A DNA stretch of 64,000 nt from Rikenella sp031551865 (GTDB lineage Bacteria > Bacteroidota > Bacteroidia > Bacteroidales > Rikenellaceae), in NCBI GenBank assembly GCA_031551865.1, contig JAVBMY010000001.1:266124-330123 (forward strand). The letters run 5' to 3'. The translations under genes and the position numbers were made by a program. The notes beneath the pieces were generated by a model that saw only the letters and a program-made list of their open reading frames with translations, made no database searches and was not told the DNA's origin. The first letter of the stretch is position 1; every line of letters begins with the position of its first letter. Positions 8,086 to 16,351 of this stretch are shown here, piece after piece.

Positions 8086-10230
8086 ATGGCCAGAATAAAA
8101 CAAGACCCGGACGAAATCCGGACGGGTGCCGAGCCTCTTCGGGCCGGCGAATCCCCGCAGTCGAAAACAAACCGAGAAAGAGGTGGACCCCTAAGTCCTG
8201 AAAGCGTTTCGTCCGGAGACGCCACCTTCGACAGTGAAGTCCGTGCTGCCGCTGCTTCCGGTAGTGCCGACGGCTCCGGAGGTCCCGTTCCCGATAGCGC
8301 TACCTCTGGCGCTACCACCCAAGGCACTGCCAGCTCCGGGGAAGTTTCTGCTTCCGGTGGGGCCAAATATCCTGAAACGGCCCGGCTCCCGAAATTGGTG
8401 AGCAAAACCGACCTGGGAATCCCGTATACCACACCCTGGAACCGTGCACTGGTCAGATTTGCGCAATCGGCTCTGGGGATCAACCGCATCAACGCCCTCT
8501 ACGGAGAAAGTGCCGAAGCCGGTTTCACAGGCCGCGAATTCGCAGAAGACGTCCTCCGGAACCTCGGGATCAAAATCGAGGTAGCGCCCGCGCGCCTTCA
8601 GAACATCCCCGCCACCGGCCCGTTCATCGTCGTGGCCAACCATCCGCACGGCGCACTCGACGGATTGGCCCTGGCCGCAGTTGTCGCCAAGATCCGCCCC
8701 GACGTCAAATTCCTCGGCAATTTCCTGCTTTCGAAAATAGATCCTCTCAAAGAACTTTTCATTCCCGTCGACCCATTCGATCCGCGTAACAAACGGAACA
8801 TCCCGGGAGTCCGCCGGGCGCTGGAGCACCTCGAAAGCGGGGCTCCGCTGATCGTCTTCCCGGCCGGCGAAGTGTCGACCTACCAGAAAGGCTTCACCAA
8901 GCTTCAGGACAAGCCCTGGTCATCGTCGATGATGAAAATGGCGCTCCGGGCTGGCGTTCCACTGGTTCCGCTCTTTATCGACGGAAGTAATAGTCTGAAA
9001 TTCAGAATATTCGGGAAAGCGCACCCCATCTTTCGGACGATCCGGCTGCCGCTTGAGTTGCTCGGCAAGCGCGACAGTACCGTGGCGCTCTCGATCGGGT
9101 CGCCGCTTTCGCCCAAACGCCAGCACGAAATCGGCAGCGTGCAGAAACTCTCCGATTTCCTGCGGGCCAACGTCTACTGCCTGCGTGCCACGCTCGGCGA
9201 ACTCGAAGATCCGTTTTTCGAGGGGGTCGAAGACGCCGCGTCGCGCCCTGCCGCCACTTCGCTGCAACAGCAGAACCTCAAGGCCCGCGAAGTGATTCCG
9301 GCCGCCGACCGTGGCCTGATCACCGCCGAGCTCGAAGCCATAAAACCACGCCGGATGATCACCGAAATGGGCGGACTGCAACTCTTTTTCGCGCCGAGCG
9401 GCGAGATTCCCGTGGTGATGCACGAGATTGCCCGCCTGCGCGAGATCACCTTCCGCGCCATCGGCGAGGGGACGCTACTTGAACAGGACAGCGACGCCTA
9501 CGACCGCTACTACGACCAGCTCTTCATCTGGGATACCGAGAACCACGCCCTGGTGGGCGCTTACCGCGTCGGTTTCGGCGACCGCCTGATGGACGAACGC
9601 AGCTTCGAAGGATTTTACACCTATTCGCTATTCGAATTCTCGCGCGGGATGAGCGATGTGCTCCGCCAGTCGCTCGAACTGGGCCGTTCGTTCATCACGG
9701 CCGAATACCAGCGGCGCTCACAGGCCCTGCTGCTGCTGTGGCGCGGCATCCTCGACGTGCTGCTGCGCAACCCGGGCTACCGCTACCTGATCGGCCCGGT
9801 GAGCATGTCGGGCAGCTACATGTCGACCTCGAAATGGCTGTTGGTGAACTACATCCGCGCCCACGCCTGGAATACCGAACTCGCCCGCGCGGTAGTGCCC
9901 CGCCACGGCATCTCGGCGCTGGGGCGCCAGCGGCTCGATCCCGACCTGCTGGCCAACATCGATTCGCCGGAGCTACTCGACAAGCTGATCCGGGATATCG
10001 AAAATACCGCCGCCGGCGTGCCGGTCCTGATTAAAAAATACCTCCAGTTGGGGGGCAGAGTGGCCGGATTCAACGTCGATCCGCTGTTCAACGATTCGCT
10101 CGACGCGATGCTCGTGCTCGACCTGCGTGAAGTGCCCAAGGCCAAGATCGACATGGTGGGCCGCGAATTCTCAGACGACATCGGAGCCGTGTACGCCCGC
10201 TTCCGTGCGATTGGCAATGTGAATGTGTAG
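8086..10230 (+). CDS. Bifunctional acyltransferase, probable glycine/ornithine-lipid synthase (GlsF/OlsF-like)
   Basis: 714 residues in three parts. Residues 1-110 are a Ser/Gly/Ala/Pro-rich low-complexity leader. About 165-390 is a PlsC-type acyltransferase (NHPHGALDGL, later FPAGEV in place of FPEG). About 420-640 is an OlsB-like GNAT domain (for example YTYSLFEFSRG and LIGPVSMSGSYMS). In Bacteroidetes, separate or fused genes of these two types make N-acylated glycine (or ornithine) lipids: the GNAT part N-acylates the amino acid and the PlsC part adds the second acyl chain. The assignment to glycine lipids rests on the phylum, not on visible residues. The N-terminal leader is unlike the family and may be a recent expansion, or translation could start later. 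Confidence 0.85.
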   Translation: MARIKQDPDEIRTGAEPLRAGESPQSKTNRERGGPLSPESVSSGDATFDSEVRAAAASGSADGSGGPVPDSATSGATTQGTASSGEVSASGGAKYPETARLPKLVSKTDLGIPYTTPWNRALVRFAQSALGINRINALYGESAEAGFTGREFAEDVLRNLGIKIEVAPARLQNIPATGPFIVVANHPHGALDGLALAAVVAKIRPDVKFLGNFLLSKIDPLKELFIPVDPFDPRNKRNIPGVRRALEHLESGAPLIVFPAGEVSTYQKGFTKLQDKPWSSSMMKMALRAGVPLVPLFIDGSNSLKFRIFGKAHPIFRTIRLPLELLGKRDSTVALSIGSPLSPKRQHEIGSVQKLSDFLRANVYCLRATLGELEDPFFEGVEDAASRPAATSLQQQNLKAREVIPAADRGLITAELEAIKPRRMITEMGGLQLFFAPSGEIPVVMHEIARLREITFRAIGEGTLLEQDSDAYDRYYDQLFIWDTENHALVGAYRVGFGDRLMDERSFEGFYTYSLFEFSRGMSDVLRQSLELGRSFITAEYQRRSQALLLLWRGILDVLLRNPGYRYLIGPVSMSGSYMSTSKWLLVNYIRAHAWNTELARAVVPRHGISALGRQRLDPDLLANIDSPELLDKLIRDIENTAAGVPVLIKKYLQLGGRVAGFNVDPLFNDSLDAMLVLDLREVPKAKIDMVGREFSDDIGAVYARFRAIGNVNV

Positions 10231-10464
10231 CGTGTCATTGAAAGCGGTCGTCGGGGGCTCCGCACTTGCGGGGCCCGGCGCGACGGCTTCGTCGCGTTTC
10301 ACGCTTCCATGGCGGAAAAATTACCGGTGCCTGCGGTATAAGCACCGCACCCTTCGCAGCGAAGCGCCCAGGCTCGCCGTGGGCCGGGGCGCCTGAGCGT
10401 TTCCGGAGAATACGGCCTCTGGCGGGGCCGACACTCCGCGCAAACGGAATCCCCGCATTTTCAC

Positions 10465-10472
10465 TACCTTTG
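10465..10472 (+). promoter_or_regulatory. Bacteroidetes -7 box (TACCTTTG)
   Basis: TACCTTTG matches the TAnnTTTG -7 consensus and lies 20 bp before the ATG of the CNNM/CBS gene. No good -33 TTTG is seen at the usual distance, so this rests on one element. Confidence 0.5.
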
Positions 10473-10492
10473 GCCCATAACACAGCCCCCTT

Positions 10493-11752
10493 ATGCAGAC
10501 CGAAGTCATCCTGATCGTCGTTGCCCTCATCTTCTCCGCCTTCTTTTCCGGCATGGAGATCGCCTTCGTGTCGGCCAACAAGCTGCGCCTCGAAGTCGAA
10601 AAGAAACAGAGCCGGAACTACAACCACATCGCCTCGCTCTTCCTGCGTTCGCCCGGCCAGTACCTTTCGACCATCCTGGTGGGCAACAACATTGCCCTGG
10701 TGGTCTTCTCGCTCTTCATGAGCCGTTTTTTGGGGCGGGCCCTCGGCATCGACAACTATGCCCTCGAAACCCTGATATCGACCGTCATCATCATCTTCAC
10801 CGCCGAGTTCCTGCCCAAAGCCATCGTCAAGGCCAATCCCAACTTCTACCTGCGTACGTTTGCCGTGCCGCTCTACGTGTGCTACGTGGTGTTCTATCCT
10901 GTCACCAAGTTCACGACCTGGCTTTCGACCTGGGTGTTCCGCCTGTTCGGGCGCAAGATCGACCGCAAGCGTGAACGCGACGCCTTCAGCAAAATCGATC
11001 TCGCTTCGCTTGTCGAAGAGACCGGCGTCCCCATTGCCGGCGGCGAAGAGAGCCAGCAACAAGACAATACCAGCGTCCGCCTGTTCCAGAACGCCCTCGG
11101 CTTTTCGGAACAGCGTGTGCGCGACTGCATGGTGCCCCGCACCGAAGTCGAAGCCATCGATATCGACAGCAGCGTCGGCGAACTGACCCGCCTGTTCATC
11201 GAGAGCGGCTACTCGCGCATTCCCGTGTTCGAAGGCACTGTCGACCGGATCGTCGGGTACACCAGCCTCAAGAGCCTCTTTACCGGCCCGGCCACCATCC
11301 GCGAGATCGTGCAACCCACCATCGATGTGCCCGAAAGCATGTCGCAGCGCAAACTGTTGCAGGAATTCACCCGCACCCGCCGGTCGTTGGCCGTGGTGCT
11401 CGACGAATTCGGAGGTACCGCCGGGATGGTCACCCTCGAAGACCTGCTGGAGCAGATTTTCGGTGAGATCGAAGATGAACACGATGCCGACTACCTTGTC
11501 GAAAAAGAGACCGCCCCCGGCGAGTACGTCCTGGCCGGCCGCCTCGAAGTCGACTACCTGAACGAAAAATACGACCTGGGCATCCCGGAAAGCGACCAGT
11601 ACGACACCCTGGCGGGCTACATCCTCTTCCGGAGCGAAGATATTCCCCGCCCCGGCGACACACTGCACGCCGACCGGTTCCGGATCCGGGTGCTGCGCAC
11701 CAGCGCGTCGAAAATCGAACTCGTGCACCTGACGGCCGTTCCCGAAGGGTAG
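10493..11752 (+). CDS. CNNM/HlyC-CorC family membrane protein with CBS pair
   Basis: A 419-residue protein with an N-terminal CNNM (DUF21) transmembrane domain (residues 1-180, starting VILIVVALIFSAFFSGMEIAFVSANKL), two CBS domains (about 200-330, including VPRTEVEAIDIDS and VVLDEFGGTAGMVTLEDLLEQIFGEI) and a C-terminal CorC/HlyC domain (about 345-419). The family includes Mg/Co efflux or homeostasis proteins. In Bacteroidetes the gliding protein GldE belongs here, but no other gliding genes are nearby. Ion specificity cannot be read. Confidence 0.9.
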   Translation: MQTEVILIVVALIFSAFFSGMEIAFVSANKLRLEVEKKQSRNYNHIASLFLRSPGQYLSTILVGNNIALVVFSLFMSRFLGRALGIDNYALETLISTVIIIFTAEFLPKAIVKANPNFYLRTFAVPLYVCYVVFYPVTKFTTWLSTWVFRLFGRKIDRKRERDAFSKIDLASLVEETGVPIAGGEESQQQDNTSVRLFQNALGFSEQRVRDCMVPRTEVEAIDIDSSVGELTRLFIESGYSRIPVFEGTVDRIVGYTSLKSLFTGPATIREIVQPTIDVPESMSQRKLLQEFTRTRRSLAVVLDEFGGTAGMVTLEDLLEQIFGEIEDEHDADYLVEKETAPGEYVLAGRLEVDYLNEKYDLGIPESDQYDTLAGYILFRSEDIPRPGDTLHADRFRIRVLRTSASKIELVHLTAVPEG

Positions 11753-12002
11753 GGCGGGGCCGTTGGTGCCGGGGCATGAGCCGCCCGGCCTCCGGGGGCT
11801 GCCGCATATCCCGTTTATGTTTATTCGCAATACCCCGGCGTTTTATCCTTTGTTTTCGAGGGCTATTGGCATGTTGCCCGGGGCGCGTAAGCGATCCCGG
11901 AGGTCCGCAGTCGTCCCGTGCGGCGGGTTGTAACACTCGCCGTCCGCCGATGTCACCCCGCACATTTTGTAGCCCCTCGGCGGAAAATCCGAAAAAAAAA
12001 GC
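11753..12002. other. Intergenic stretch, no gene seen
   Basis: GC-rich spacer between the CNNM gene and the foldase gene. It has no open frame with family signal and no clear terminator. The far end carries an A-rich tract just before the -7 box at 12003. Confidence 0.6.
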
Positions 12003-12010
12003 TACATTTG
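12003..12010 (+). promoter_or_regulatory. Bacteroidetes -7 box (TACATTTG) of the foldase gene
   Basis: A perfect TAnnTTTG match preceded by an A-tract, 58 bp before the ATG at 12068. No TTTG sits at -33 with 19-21 bp spacing. Confidence 0.55.
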
Positions 12011-12067
12011 CGCCCATATATCAAAACCCCACGGGACACACCGAAATATTTAGACCCCAAAACATAA

Positions 12068-14137
12068 ATGGCAACACTCAACACACTCAGGAACAAAGGC
12101 GGGATCATCCTCATCGTACTGATCGGGCTGGCCCTGCTCTCATTCGTTATCCAGGACGCCTTCTTCAGCAACCCCTCGCAGGGCGACAGCACGATCGGCC
12201 GGATCAGCGGCGATAAAGTCAGCGTCCACGAATACCAGAACGCGCTGAACCGGATGAACCGCATCTACCCGATGCTCACCGGAGTCGCCAACCCCAACGA
12301 AGAACAGAACCAGCAACTGATGAACCAGGCCTGGGACCAGGTGGTAAGGCAGCGCGCCTTCATTCCCTCGGTGGCCGGACTCGGCCTGACCGTGTCCGAA
12401 GAAGAGATGATCGAAATGGTGAGCGGCGCCTACATCTCGCCCATCATCATGCAGACTTTTGCCGACCCCCGCACCGGATACTTCAGCCCCGAATACCTGA
12501 GCAACTTCATCGCCCAGATGAACCAGGACGACCCGCAGGGCGACATGCGCCTGCTCTGGAACTACCTGCAGGACGAAGCCGCTGCCCAAAGCCTGATCTA
12601 CAAATTCCGCAGCCTCGTCAGTGGTGCCGCTTATGTTACCGGCTTCGAAGCCAAACAGATGGCCGCTTATGCCGGCAATAACTACGACGTCCGCTACCTC
12701 GTGCAACGCTACGACGCCATTGCCGACAGTACCGTGGCCGTGACCGACGCCGAAATGCGCAGCTATTACGACAATTACAAATACGCCTTCCGCCAGGAAG
12801 CCGCCCGCGAGGTGGAATACGTGACCTTCGAGGCCCTGCCCTCCGCCGCCGACTACGCCGAGGCCGAAAAAACCGTCATGCAGCTCGCCGGCGAACTCGA
12901 AACTGCCGCCAGCGTACAGCAGTTCATGGTCGCGAATTCCCCCGTCTCGTCGACTCCCTTCGACAGCCGCTACTACAACGAAGGACAACTCAGCGGCACC
13001 CTCGGCACCTTCGCCTTTGCCGAAACCCCCGACAAAGTATGGGGCCCCTATTTCGACGCCGACCAGTGGACCATGGCCCGCATCAGCGACATCGCCGTGC
13101 TTCCCGACAGCATCGAACTCAGCCAGATCGTGCTGCCCGCCACCGAAACGACCGTGGCCGACAGCCTCGCCAAATCACTCGAAGGCAAAGGCATGGCCGA
13201 GTTCACGACCGCCGCCGCATCCTTCTCGCAGGATCCGCAGGCCGCCCAGACCGGAGGCGCCATCGGCTCGATGGACTTCCAGGAACTCGCACCCCAGTTT
13301 TCGGAAGTGCTCAAAGGACTTAGCGCAGGCGCCGTGCGTGTGATCTCGACCCCCGAGGCCGTACACGTCATCCGTGTGAATAACGTGACCGGTATATCGC
13401 GCAAAGTACAGCTCGGCGTGCTCACCTACCGCGTCGATGCCAGCGATTCGACCCGTAACGCCGCCTTCGATAAGGCCGAGAAATTTGCCGCCGCCGTTTC
13501 CGCCGAAGGCTTCGACAAAGCCGTGGCCGACCAGGCCCTGGCCAAACGCGTGGCCACCCTGGCGTCGAACGACCGCGCCCTGGGCGGTATCGCCTCGTCG
13601 CGCGAGATGGTGACCTGGGCGTTCAACGGCAAACAGGGCGATGTCTCCGACGTCAAAGAATACGGGAACACCTACGTGATCGCCGCCATCAAAGGCGTCT
13701 TCGAGAAAGGCATTGGTTCGTTCGAAGAATCGAAAGCATATATCCGCCCCTACCTGGTCGGCGAAAAGAAAGCCGCCCTGCTCAAAGAAAAAATGGCCGG
13801 AGCCACCTCGCTCGACGTGCTGGCCGAAACCCTCGGCACCGGCATCATCGAAGCCGCCGGGATCAACTTCCAGAGCTTTATGGCACCCGAAACAGGCTTC
13901 GATCCCGCCTTCCCCGGCGCACTGGCCGGACTGGCCCAGGGCGCCCTGACCAAGCCCATCGTGGGGCGCATCGGTGTTTACCTGGCTCAGATCACCCAGG
14001 TGGCTGATGCCGAACAATCGCCCGAACTTGAAAAAGTACGCCTCGAAGCCGAAATCCAGCAGAACGCCCTGCAGATCAGCTACCAGGCCCTGCTCGATCT
14101 GAGCGACATCACCGACGAGCGCTACCGGTTCTATTAA
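12068..14137 (+). CDS. PpiD/SurA-like periplasmic peptidyl-prolyl isomerase
   Basis: A 689-residue foldase anchored by one N-terminal transmembrane helix (GGIILIVLIGLALLSFVIQD, about 11-30). An N-terminal SurA_N/PpiD chaperone region follows (GDKVSVHEYQNALNR), then at least one parvulin (PpiC) domain at about 340-445 (IELSQIVLPA, then GGAIGSMDFQELAPQFSEVL) and a second, divergent C-terminal part. It assists folding of exported proteins on the periplasmic face. Start and length are those of Bacteroidetes PpiD-type proteins. Confidence 0.93.
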   Translation: MATLNTLRNKGGIILIVLIGLALLSFVIQDAFFSNPSQGDSTIGRISGDKVSVHEYQNALNRMNRIYPMLTGVANPNEEQNQQLMNQAWDQVVRQRAFIPSVAGLGLTVSEEEMIEMVSGAYISPIIMQTFADPRTGYFSPEYLSNFIAQMNQDDPQGDMRLLWNYLQDEAAAQSLIYKFRSLVSGAAYVTGFEAKQMAAYAGNNYDVRYLVQRYDAIADSTVAVTDAEMRSYYDNYKYAFRQEAAREVEYVTFEALPSAADYAEAEKTVMQLAGELETAASVQQFMVANSPVSSTPFDSRYYNEGQLSGTLGTFAFAETPDKVWGPYFDADQWTMARISDIAVLPDSIELSQIVLPATETTVADSLAKSLEGKGMAEFTTAAASFSQDPQAAQTGGAIGSMDFQELAPQFSEVLKGLSAGAVRVISTPEAVHVIRVNNVTGISRKVQLGVLTYRVDASDSTRNAAFDKAEKFAAAVSAEGFDKAVADQALAKRVATLASNDRALGGIASSREMVTWAFNGKQGDVSDVKEYGNTYVIAAIKGVFEKGIGSFEESKAYIRPYLVGEKKAALLKEKMAGATSLDVLAETLGTGIIEAAGINFQSFMAPETGFDPAFPGALAGLAQGALTKPIVGRIGVYLAQITQVADAEQSPELEKVRLEAEIQQNALQISYQALLDLSDITDERYRFY

Positions 14138-14488
14138 GCCGCCGGAGCGAGTGGCTGTGGCGCTGCGGGGGCGTTTGCTCTCCCTGTGCCGCCGGATCCC
14201 GTTTCCTTTCTTGCCCACACGGGACTGCCTGTCTGGCCCTTGCCGCCGGAAGACAGGCTATCCGCCGCAAATAGAACGAGGCGCCGTACATCATCAAGAT
14301 GTACGGCGCCTCGTGCGTTATCGGAGAATGCGGCTAAGCTGTAGCCGAAAGTAACCGGCCGTCTTTCATCTCCGGAGCGGGACGACTCCGGGGCTTGGGA
14401 TGATATTCAGGGGAGCGCTTCCCGGGCTGCGGTTTCCTTGCCATGACAAGATGAACCCAACAACTTCGCCATATCTTCAAGAGAACGC
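14138..14488. other. Convergent intergenic region
   Basis: A 350-bp gap between the convergent foldase and symporter genes. Apart from the hairpin at 14277-14313, nothing coding or RNA-like is recognised. Confidence 0.6.
14277..14313. terminator. Perfect 16-bp hairpin between convergent genes
   Basis: CGAGGCGCCGTACATC (14277-14292) and its exact complement (14298-14313) enclose a 5-base loop. It can serve both the foldase transcript (+) and the symporter transcript (-). It lacks a clear T run, so it may instead be a REP-like palindrome. Confidence 0.6.
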
Positions 14489-15760
14489 TTATTTCTCTGT
14501 TTCCGGCGGAGTATGCGCATCGACCACTGTGGCTACGGCCGCGTCGCCCGTCACGTTGACCACCGTGCGGAGCATGTCCAGCGGCCGGTCGAGGCCCAGG
14601 ATCAGCGCCAGTCCCTCGGCGGGAATCCCCACTGCGCCCAACACCATCAGCAACACCACGATGCTGCCACCCGGAATGCCCGGCGTGCCGATCGACGAAA
14701 GCGTACAGGTGGCCACGATCACCAGCATACCCGTCCAGCCGAGGTCGATGCCCAGCACCTGGGCGATGAATACCGCCGCCACGGCCTGGTAGAGGCTCGT
14801 GCCGTCCATGTTGATCGTCATGCCCACCGGCAGTACGAACGAGGCGACGCGCTCCGAGATACCCAGTTTCCGCTGCACCGTTTCGAGGTTCAGGGGCAGC
14901 GTGGCGGCGCTCGAACTGGTCGTGAAAGCCAGCATCTGCACCGGGAGCATCTCGCGCAGGAACGTCGCGGGTTTCTGCTTCGAGAATAGGCGCACGATCA
15001 GCGGGTAGAACAGCAGGATCATCAGCAGGAGCCCCAATGCCACGGTCAGCACATAGAGTCCGAGGGCGCCGAGCAACTCGCCGTTTCCGGCCGTGTCGGC
15101 CACCAATCCCGCCATGAGCGCAAAAACGCCCACAGGAGCCACTTTCATCACCAGGTCGATAAGTTTTATGACTACGTCGTTAAACGAGCTCACAAAGGCC
15201 ATAAACGGCCCGGAACGGTCTTTGCCGACCAGCAGCACCGCGGCGCCGATCAGCAGGGCGATGACGATGATCTGGAGCATGTTGTTGTTCGACCCTGCCG
15301 CGCCCACCAGGTTGTCGGGTACCATATCCACCAGGAACTGCAGCGGGGGCAGGTCGGCGGCGGATTCGGCGGATGCCTGCCGCTCGGCCACGTTGACCAG
15401 GTAGGTCTGCTGCATGGCGGCAGCGCTTTCGTCCGACACCACGGCGCCGGGGCGGATGGTGTTCACCAGCGCCAGCCCGACGCAGATGGCCAGAACGGTA
15501 GTAGCGATGTAGATGCCGATGGTCCTGAATCCGATGCGCGAGAGCGAGGCGATATCCGACAGGCTGCCCACACCCTTGACCAGCGAGAGGAATACGAGCG
15601 GCACGGCAATCATTTTGAGTAGCCGGATGAAGATCTCGCCGAAGGGTTTGATCCAGTCGGTCACGGCGCCGGCCCAGCCGCCATGTACGGCCACGAAGCC
15701 GAGCAGCAGGCCCAGCACCATGCCGGCCAGGATCTGCAGGTAGAGGGGGATTCTTTTCAT
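14489..15760 (-). CDS. Dicarboxylate/amino acid:cation symporter (DAACS family)
   Basis: A 423-residue member of the GltP/DctA glutamate-transporter fold. Visible signatures are the serine-rich re-entrant loop AFTTSSSAATLPLNLE and the helix-7 motif MTINMDGTSLYQAVAAVFIAQ (shortened here to INMDGTSLYQA), with eight hydrophobic helices overall. It imports glutamate, aspartate or C4-dicarboxylates with Na+ or H+. Substrate is not decided by sequence alone. It is a single gene, convergent with the foldase gene. Confidence 0.93.
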   Translation of the reverse strand: MKRIPLYLQILAGMVLGLLLGFVAVHGGWAGAVTDWIKPFGEIFIRLLKMIAVPLVFLSLVKGVGSLSDIASLSRIGFRTIGIYIATTVLAICVGLALVNTIRPGAVVSDESAAAMQQTYLVNVAERQASAESAADLPPLQFLVDMVPDNLVGAAGSNNNMLQIIVIALLIGAAVLLVGKDRSGPFMAFVSSFNDVVIKLIDLVMKVAPVGVFALMAGLVADTAGNGELLGALGLYVLTVALGLLLMILLFYPLIVRLFSKQKPATFLREMLPVQMLAFTTSSSAATLPLNLETVQRKLGISERVASFVLPVGMTINMDGTSLYQAVAAVFIAQVLGIDLGWTGMLVIVATCTLSSIGTPGIPGGSIVVLLMVLGAVGIPAEGLALILGLDRPLDMLRTVVNVTGDAAVATVVDAHTPPETEK

Positions 15761-16053
15761 GTGGTGCAGCGCGGTTTTGAGGTTGCTTTATACGTCGCAG
15801 GTTATTCCCGGTCGTTTGTGGAATTTAGGCGGCGCCGGGAGCGGCTTGACGCCCTGTAATTATTCATGTCATCCCTCGGCTGCGCCCGGTATGGCATGTG
15901 AGAAATGCCGCCGCCGTCAGGCGGCGTATTTCTCTGCGAAAGTTGCTATGATTGCCGACTGAGTTGGAATCGCGCCGGCGATTCCGGCAAAGGAGAGTGC
16001 CCGGCCACAACGTGTTCCGCGCATCTGGGGGCTGGGGCCGGGCGCTTCTTCCG
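15761..16053. other. Repeat-rich spacer upstream of the symporter
   Basis: No gene seen. Bases 15868-15900 hold one arm of the CATCCCTCGGCT-type palindromic repeat also found at 31.8 and 52.5 kb. Bases 15926-15970 (TTTCTCTGCGAAAGTT, later GATTGCCGACTGA) resemble a block at 61.33-61.46 kb. Confidence 0.45.
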
Positions 16054-16153
16054 CTTCGGCGTAGCGTTCGACCCAAAGGCTGAATCCGGCCAGGGTGGTG
16101 GTGACGGTGGGCACCGAGAAGGCGATGTTGTTGAGGGGGTGTAGCCCCACGGC
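16054..16153 (-). pseudogene. Displaced 100-bp copy of glycogen synthase/phosphorylase coding sequence
   Basis: This block matches 19210-19310 inside the large gene just upstream, differing by a handful of substitutions and one missing base. Read on the minus strand it still encodes PLNNIAFSVPTVTTTLAG and FSLWVERYAE, against PLESIAFSVPTVTTTLAG and FGLWVERYAE in the parent. The missing base breaks the frame just before this. It lies about 200 bp beyond the parent's stop codon and cannot make a functional protein. It is a local partial duplication. Confidence 0.85.
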
Positions 16154-16296
16154 ACCCTCCTCCCTCTTCAATTATTTTATTCTCAAGGTTTTTCGGATGT
16201 TTGGTCTGAAAAAGGACCTGGAGCGGTGCGAGGGAGAGCGTCAATGCTTTTTCAGACAAAATACCCGGAAAACCGTTCCCTCAAACAAAAAATCCC

Positions 16297-16341
16297 GAAT
16301 AAAGGAATAGCCGTTTTAACAAAACGGCTATTCCTTTATTC
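16297..16341 (-). terminator. Terminator of the glycogen synthase/phosphorylase gene
   Basis: A perfect 21-bp inverted repeat with a 3-base loop (arms 16297-16317 and 16321-16341), 11 bp past the stop codon on the minus strand. The arm contains AATAAAGGAATAGCCG. Confidence 0.85.
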
Positions 16342-16351
16342 AACTTGCATC

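Noticed and set aside
16054..16153. Diversity-generating retroelement (template/variable repeat pair with 19210-19310)
   Set aside because: No reverse transcriptase is nearby, the differences are not adenine-specific, and the parent site lies inside a metabolic catalytic domain.
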